Assembly (NCBI GenBank): GCA_018881555.1
Contig: JACAXG010000050.1
Coordinates: 3,224,001 to 3,288,000, forward strand
Length of the DNA stretch: 64,000 bases
Direction of reading: 5' to 3'
DNA from: Amblyornis subalaris
Lineage: Eukaryota; Chordata; Aves; Passeriformes; Ptilonorhynchidae
Shown here piece by piece: positions 58,901 through 64,000 of this stretch. The notes below the pieces were generated by a model, which saw only the letters and a list, made by a program, of their open reading frames with translations, made no database searches and was not told where the DNA came from. Numbering within the stretch: the first letter of the stretch is position 1; every line of letters starts with the position of its first letter. Made by a program: the position numbers and the translations under genes.

Positions 58901-61888
58901 TATTCAGTTACCTACTGGAGGGCGGGGAAAAAAAAAGTAATAGTGGTAAAAATTCCTTGGGGGCACTGACAGGCTAGAGTAACACTACAACAAATGAACA
59001 AACAAACAAACAAACAAACAAACCACTTCCCCCTCCCAAAACCCCAACTCAACAGCTGTGGGCACCAGGCATGAAAATAGCCAGGGCTGAAAGCTATCAA
59101 TAGATCAGCCACAAATTCGGACTCTGCCTAGAACAGAACTCCCTGTCTCATAGTGCTTCATCCCAGAGCTTCGGAGAGAGCATAAAAAGCCATTCTGCAA
59201 CACTCTGCAGAGCAAACCTCCACCACAGCAGTGANATTTGGCTCTTTCATGGACAGACACAGCCAAAACATAAGCAAATAAACCAGGCAGTATTTCATAC
59301 CACTTGTGGGCCATAAGNCCACAATAAAGATACAACCAATGTCTGAAAAAGTCAGGATGTTAAAGACAGATCAGGCAGAAGTGCAGGAGGAGAGCTGAAT
59401 GCAAAAGAGCTAGAAACAGCATAGAAAAACAGGCAAAATAGTATTGTAAAGTATGTTTTAGACTTTCCATAGCAGCTTCATTTCAAGTGGTATTTCTTTC
59501 TCCCTATCCTNCTTGCACACACACACATCAGCTAGGAGGAGAAGTCTGTTAAAGGGATAGGATTTTCATTTCCACCCCACTGTCACAGAGTTCTGTTTCT
59601 TAGGGGACAAAAACGATCTCCATGAGGGATTTTCCCATGCGTGAAATGGGTTTGAAAACGAATAGTATCACAAGAATAGCTGTTTAAAAGACTGTGTCCC
59701 TCTGATAGGATCACCCTGTGTTATCACTTTTTTATTTCTTGGCAGCCTCAAGTAGTAAAATATAGAAAATGGCATATATATAATTCCTGTATATTTTTCT
59801 AGTATTGTTCATACTGTTCAAGGTATACTGACCTACTTCCCACATCTTGGCAAAATATGCTGAAATATACAGATAGTCATCTTTTACTGCTTGGTTATGA
59901 CCATTAACCAGATGCATTAGGCAGGCTACCCGAAGTAATTTTCTTTCACTGCCGCATTATTAAAAGCAAACAGTGTTATATTGAGTGATAAAATTAGTTT
60001 AGGAGCATAACTTCAGCCAGATAAGAATTTTGAAAAGCTCTAAAGACCCTAGACTCCTATATTTTTAGTGATACATTTAATTTATCACTCTCTATGGTTC
60101 ATGAGCAACCAATATTGCCTTCAGAGTTCTTCTGAGGAACAACATCCCATGAACGGTAAAACAGTAAAATGCATTGCGTCTCTCCCTGGGCTCCAGTTGG
60201 GAAGCAGATTGCTTGCATCAGAATTATTTCAGAGATGTTATACTTTCCATTCATGTGCGTGCAACTTTATTCACATAAACTGCCTAAAAATAACTTCTTT
60301 TGGGGACATTTTTCTAGTGTACCACAGGCAGAAGAATATACACTTATGCAGAACTAAAATGAATGCAGCTCATTTACATCAGTAAATTTGGGTTGGCGGA
60401 TTACATTTTGTGTTCATGTGCAAAAGTATTACTAGACATATCACAAATTTTCCAGACACTAATGGTGATGATCTTTAAAGACCTTAGCACTAAAAGGTCA
60501 TTTGTTGTTTTTTTTTCCAAGGAATATTTCTGAATGTTATTATTGGTATTTTCATTGGCAAAGTGATGTATAAATTATTGTTAATAGGATAAGACTTTAA
60601 GATAAAATTTAAAAGATACTTATAATAAGGGAATTATAGTTTTAAAANGGACTAATCTTTGAAAACTATCTAGATGTTTAATTAAAATGGTTTTTTGTCT
60701 ATTTTGTGGCTAGATTAATGTATTTTAAGTGTTGATTTACAATATTTTAGGCACAAATAAAAAAAAATGTTGAATTGTATTCAACAAAACCCAAATCTTC
60801 AGCAGTTAATTGCTGTTTAAAAAGTTACAAAATAAAAAGTTAGGTGATCCCTTCTGAATAGAGAAAGACAATGCTCAAAAAAATTACACAGGAAAAAATG
60901 ACTGCTGTAGACTCTCAGACAGAAACCCATTTTGACATGACATCTGGTGGAATAGAGTTTCTAATTAGAAGAAGTCCAAGTGAATGTCAGAGTCAACTAA
61001 TTATTTCATCAGCCAATTAGGGGAACCAGTGATTTCACACAGAGATTACAAAATCAATGAAGGGGGAACTAAAACATTTTGATTTAAAGTGTTTCTAATG
61101 TTAATTGAAGGGCACATTTGTCACTGGCTATGTATTGTTAGGCAGCCCTTCTTGGTTCCCTTCGTTCACTACAGCAGCAGAGTACGGCCACAGTTGGGCT
61201 TCTCTGAGTGAAGAGGTACCAGAAGCTCTCAGCTGACTGTCTTCCTGTCCTTGGCTGAGACATTCTCATTAACTACATATGCTAAACTCCAGGATTTTTC
61301 TTGCCAAATGCTCATCTAGCACAGCAAAAGAGAAAGAGAGGAATTTTTTTCTGAGTTGAAAATTGAGGAAAAGAAAAACTAGAAAGATCACCTTTTGCTT
61401 TGAATGCCCACAGCAGTGAGCACAACAAGCAGCTGAACACACAGAAAGCAGTTAGAAGCCACTGCTTATTTTAGACCAAGATTTTGCTCTTTTTGTGCCA
61501 TTGCTACAAGGCTCAACAGAACTTTATTGGCCCAAGGGTAATTCTCTATGCACAAACAAATCCTCTGGTGTGTCATACCATGGTCCTCAGATACAAGGCC
61601 CCAATGAGATCCATTTCCTTTCTCTATCAGATTCTGATTGCTTGAATACTAGCACTCCTTAATACAATAAATCAAGCTACTGAAGCAGGAAATCAGATGG
61701 CAACCAAACACTTTATATTAGCTTTAGAATCCACCAATTTAAAATGTGCATCCCAGACATCCCAGATGAGCATCTCTCTAATCTATCACTGCATTTAACC
61801 CAGCTGAGACAAAGGACCTATCTCAAAAGCACCCTGCTCTTGGGTGTGACAGCATGCAGTTACACAATTCCTGTGGGTTAGGTCAGTG
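52952..61888. other. Gene-poor AT-rich stretch
   Basis: No supported exon or RNA. Contains the (ACAA)n repeat at 58997-59023, a short CA run near 59515-59527 and, near 60950-61150, homeodomain-like TAATTA/CAATTAG words. Open frames at 56401-56676 and 60068-60385 are unrecognised. Confidence 0.5.
58997..59023. repeat. (ACAA)n microsatellite
   Basis: Nearly seven AACA units in a row. Confidence 0.85.
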
Positions 61889-61953
61889 GTATATATATAG
61901 ATGCTTCATCAGCATGCCAAGACTTGAGCTAATGTCCAGGCTGCTCCTCAGAG
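61889..61953 (+). promoter_or_regulatory. Possible TATA promoter with short first coding exon
   Basis: A TATATATATAG lies at about 61890-61900. An ATG at 61932 opens MSRLLLR, and a strong splice donor CAGAG|GTGAGT begins at 61954. The spacing from TATA would leave only about a dozen bases of leader, which is short. No matching second exon is recognised up to 64000. The arrangement could be chance. Confidence 0.2.
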
Positions 61954-61959
61954 GTGAGT

Positions 61960-64000
61960 CGATTCATCATGTTACTTTTTTTCCCACTGCTCCAACTGCA
62001 GCTTCGAGCTACAAGTAGAATTTTCGCATATCTGCTCACCACTGGGATATGTGCAGTAGGGCTGATGCACAGCCACCACCTGTCTTCATCTATTTTGATA
62101 CACAGGAATGGTTGTGATCCAATGGGAATAATGCCTGAAAATATAACAGCATGCTGTGAATGTCAAGCACATATCCCACATGCTCGCTATGCCAGCTCTG
62201 AGACTTGTGACTCAAATCTACTCATAATTCAGAAAAGCACGTAATATCAAGACTTGTAAATTATGTAGATAGTCAGTTTAAAAAATGCCTGTAATCTCTT
62301 CTGAATAAGGCCAAAAGTTTGGGCACTGATCTAGGATTTTACCAGATTTCTCCAAGTGTAGGCATCCCTCCTGCTTTGACTCATTTGACTTGTTAATTGC
62401 CAGTATTTTCCAGAGCTTCATTTTCACCTAGACTGTGAGCTTTATTCTCATCCAATTTTGATAGTATGAATTCAAGATAAACTCACTGAAGAAAAGTTTG
62501 AGTTAGGGACAAAGACCATAAAATAGAGAAATGGAAATATAATTGGAAAAATTGATCACTTAAAAATAAAAAACANCTGTGAAATTCTAAAATACATTTT
62601 CAGTTGAAATCAATTTTTATTTAAACTAATCTTATTTCCAATTAATAGAAGTGTTTTCATTATCAACAGGCTAGTATTGGGGGCAGAGTCTAGATAGCGA
62701 AAGTATTCCTGTTGGAAAAGCAAGTACAACCATAGAGAGCATTACAAGTCTGTAACTGGTAGAGAGTGCATGTGAATGAATGAGCATTGTCACGTCATTG
62801 TAGTCTTAGCGGACACTTGCATTCACCTTCTTTTCTGTGGGCCAGGATTTCAGAAGCCAGTGTAAAACCCAAGCTGTTTTTACGATGCTTCAATTTGTAC
62901 TGAGTGGCATCCAAAGATCTGATGGGATCCTCTGTACTACTCCGTGTCTCCTGTGCCATACATATAAAAGTTAGGTGATGTTGCTAGGCTGTCTTAATAG
63001 GCAAGAGAGAGGGAAAAAGCACCTCCAGGAGTTGACTTGTGTATCTTTTGTGTGTGTAAAGGATAAACGGACTCCTGGAGCTGTTTCCCTCTTCAGTGAT
63101 GAGACCTCTTAGTTACACTAAGACCACTTAGACCTCCAAGTTACACTAAATTGGCATCTACATCATCCAGTCAGGTAAATATTCTAATCTATGTTTACAT
63201 GTTGATTCCACATGGATGAATGGCAAAAATCTGCTGAACCTGAGTGACAAAAATTATAACCTTTTCAATGTGAGGAATAAATGTCTAGTTACAGAAAAGA
63301 CGTTTTGCTATTTTGCAAAATATGTGTTCTCATCTCCCTGTTGCAAAACTTTTTATCCACTCAAGAAAACAGAAGGATATAATGTCCATGAGAAAGACCT
63401 TCACCTCTGGCTTTTGAACAAATGACAGATGCAGGCACAGACGTTTTTCCAGATGGAGGCCAGTGGTAGAATCTGANTGATGCACTCCTCATGTCTGCCC
63501 CACCATTTACTGAAGGCTCAGAGAGCAGGCATTCACTAAAAGTACAGAGGGATTTTTAAAGTGGANTCTAAATTCTGCCCTTTCAAAATTGTAAAGTTTA
63601 CTTCGTAAAATGGCTATAAAGTCCATGTAATGGAGTCACATTTAAATCTGGTGCCATTATTTTCGTACTACTGCAATAGTTATTAGAACTTCTATCATTG
63701 CCATTGGCAAGATTTTAGTTCATTGTTTTTACTAAACAGAAGATAGAACTGTGAATGATTTTAAGAGAATCCTTTTATCGGTAAGACTTCTTACATGTCA
63801 AATAATAAAATGCACAGGTACCCCATACTGAAGAGAGGAAAATNGTGACAAAGTTACCTTTATTGACTTATATTTGGCTGCATCATCATGTAGGCTGGTG
63901 ATTTTCAATCTACACTCGAGGGACCCCTGGGAGCTTCAAGAGCTTCTTTTACAAGACCCATATGGTTTCTGTACATCATTCCATAAATCTAATGGAATTA
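61960..64000. other. Intergenic to window end
   Basis: No gene or mobile element recognised. A frame open at 61954-62244 has a hydrophobic start but begins on the splice-donor sequence itself. A 69-codon frame at 63216-63425 is unrecognised. Confidence 0.45.
63103..63149. repeat. Two-copy 28-bp tandem duplication
   Basis: GACCTCTTAGTTACACTAA recurs 28 bases later as GACCTCCAAGTTACACTAA (17 of 19 identical). Confidence 0.75.

Noticed and set aside
61954..62244. 96-codon frame with a signal-peptide-like start
   Set aside because: Its ATG overlaps a consensus splice donor (GAGGTGAGTC) and the distal part has no recognisable protein. The donor reading was kept as a weak candidate instead.
1..64000. 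CRISPR arrays, tRNA or rRNA genes, bacterial-type operons
   Set aside because: I found no regularly spaced direct repeats, complete tRNA cloverleaf or rRNA sequence. The B-box word at 52.9 kb lacks the rest of a tRNA.
1..64000. Scattered single n bases
   Set aside because: They look like assembly or consensus ambiguities, with no positional pattern that suggests biology. None falls in a SULT coding exon.

Overview
This is vertebrate genomic DNA, almost certainly from a bird. It carries seven spaced sulfotransferase exons with GT-AG junctions, several CR1 LINE tails ending in the ATTCTATGATT-type 3' motif, and retroviral LTRs of avian type. One of these LTRs (4884-5479) resembles an old ERVL-like LTR family I associate with neoavian genomes. 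Scattered single n bases suggest a draft assembly. There is no sign of bacterial, plasmid or CRISPR content.

Layout: positions 1-3122 are the 5' flank of the only intact gene. This flank contains a decayed copy of that gene's exon 3 (1258-1341), the remnant of a lost tandem paralogue. Positions 3123-10295 hold a complete seven-exon cytosolic sulfotransferase gene on the + strand, best matching SULT6B1. It encodes 313 residues with every catalytic and PAPS-binding motif present. Its introns have taken up a CR1 (3445-3625), a CA/GT-type simple repeat, a perfect 13-bp hairpin and an old LTR in intron 1, and a long CR1 in intron 3. A poly(A) signal lies at 10492-10497.

Positions 10.5-22.4 kb are intergenic and moderately repeat-rich. 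They include a CR1 split by a solo LTR with a clean 6-bp target duplication (12191-12503), and three further CR1 pieces (13.7, 16.9 and 22.3 kb).

Positions 22.4-64 kb are an AT-rich, gene-poor stretch with no exon I can defend. The one clear mobile element is a young-looking solo LTR at 52715-52951 whose R/U5 resembles that of avian leukosis-type retroviruses. The long element-free stretch (about 22.4-52.7 kb) contains homeodomain- and octamer-like AT-rich patches that could be conserved regulatory DNA. A TATA box/ATG/splice-donor cluster at 61.89-61.95 kb is the only hint of another promoter.

No multi-gene system is visible. The biology of the window is one detoxification/hormone-conjugation enzyme, the ghost of its duplicate, and a datable history of retroelement insertions.
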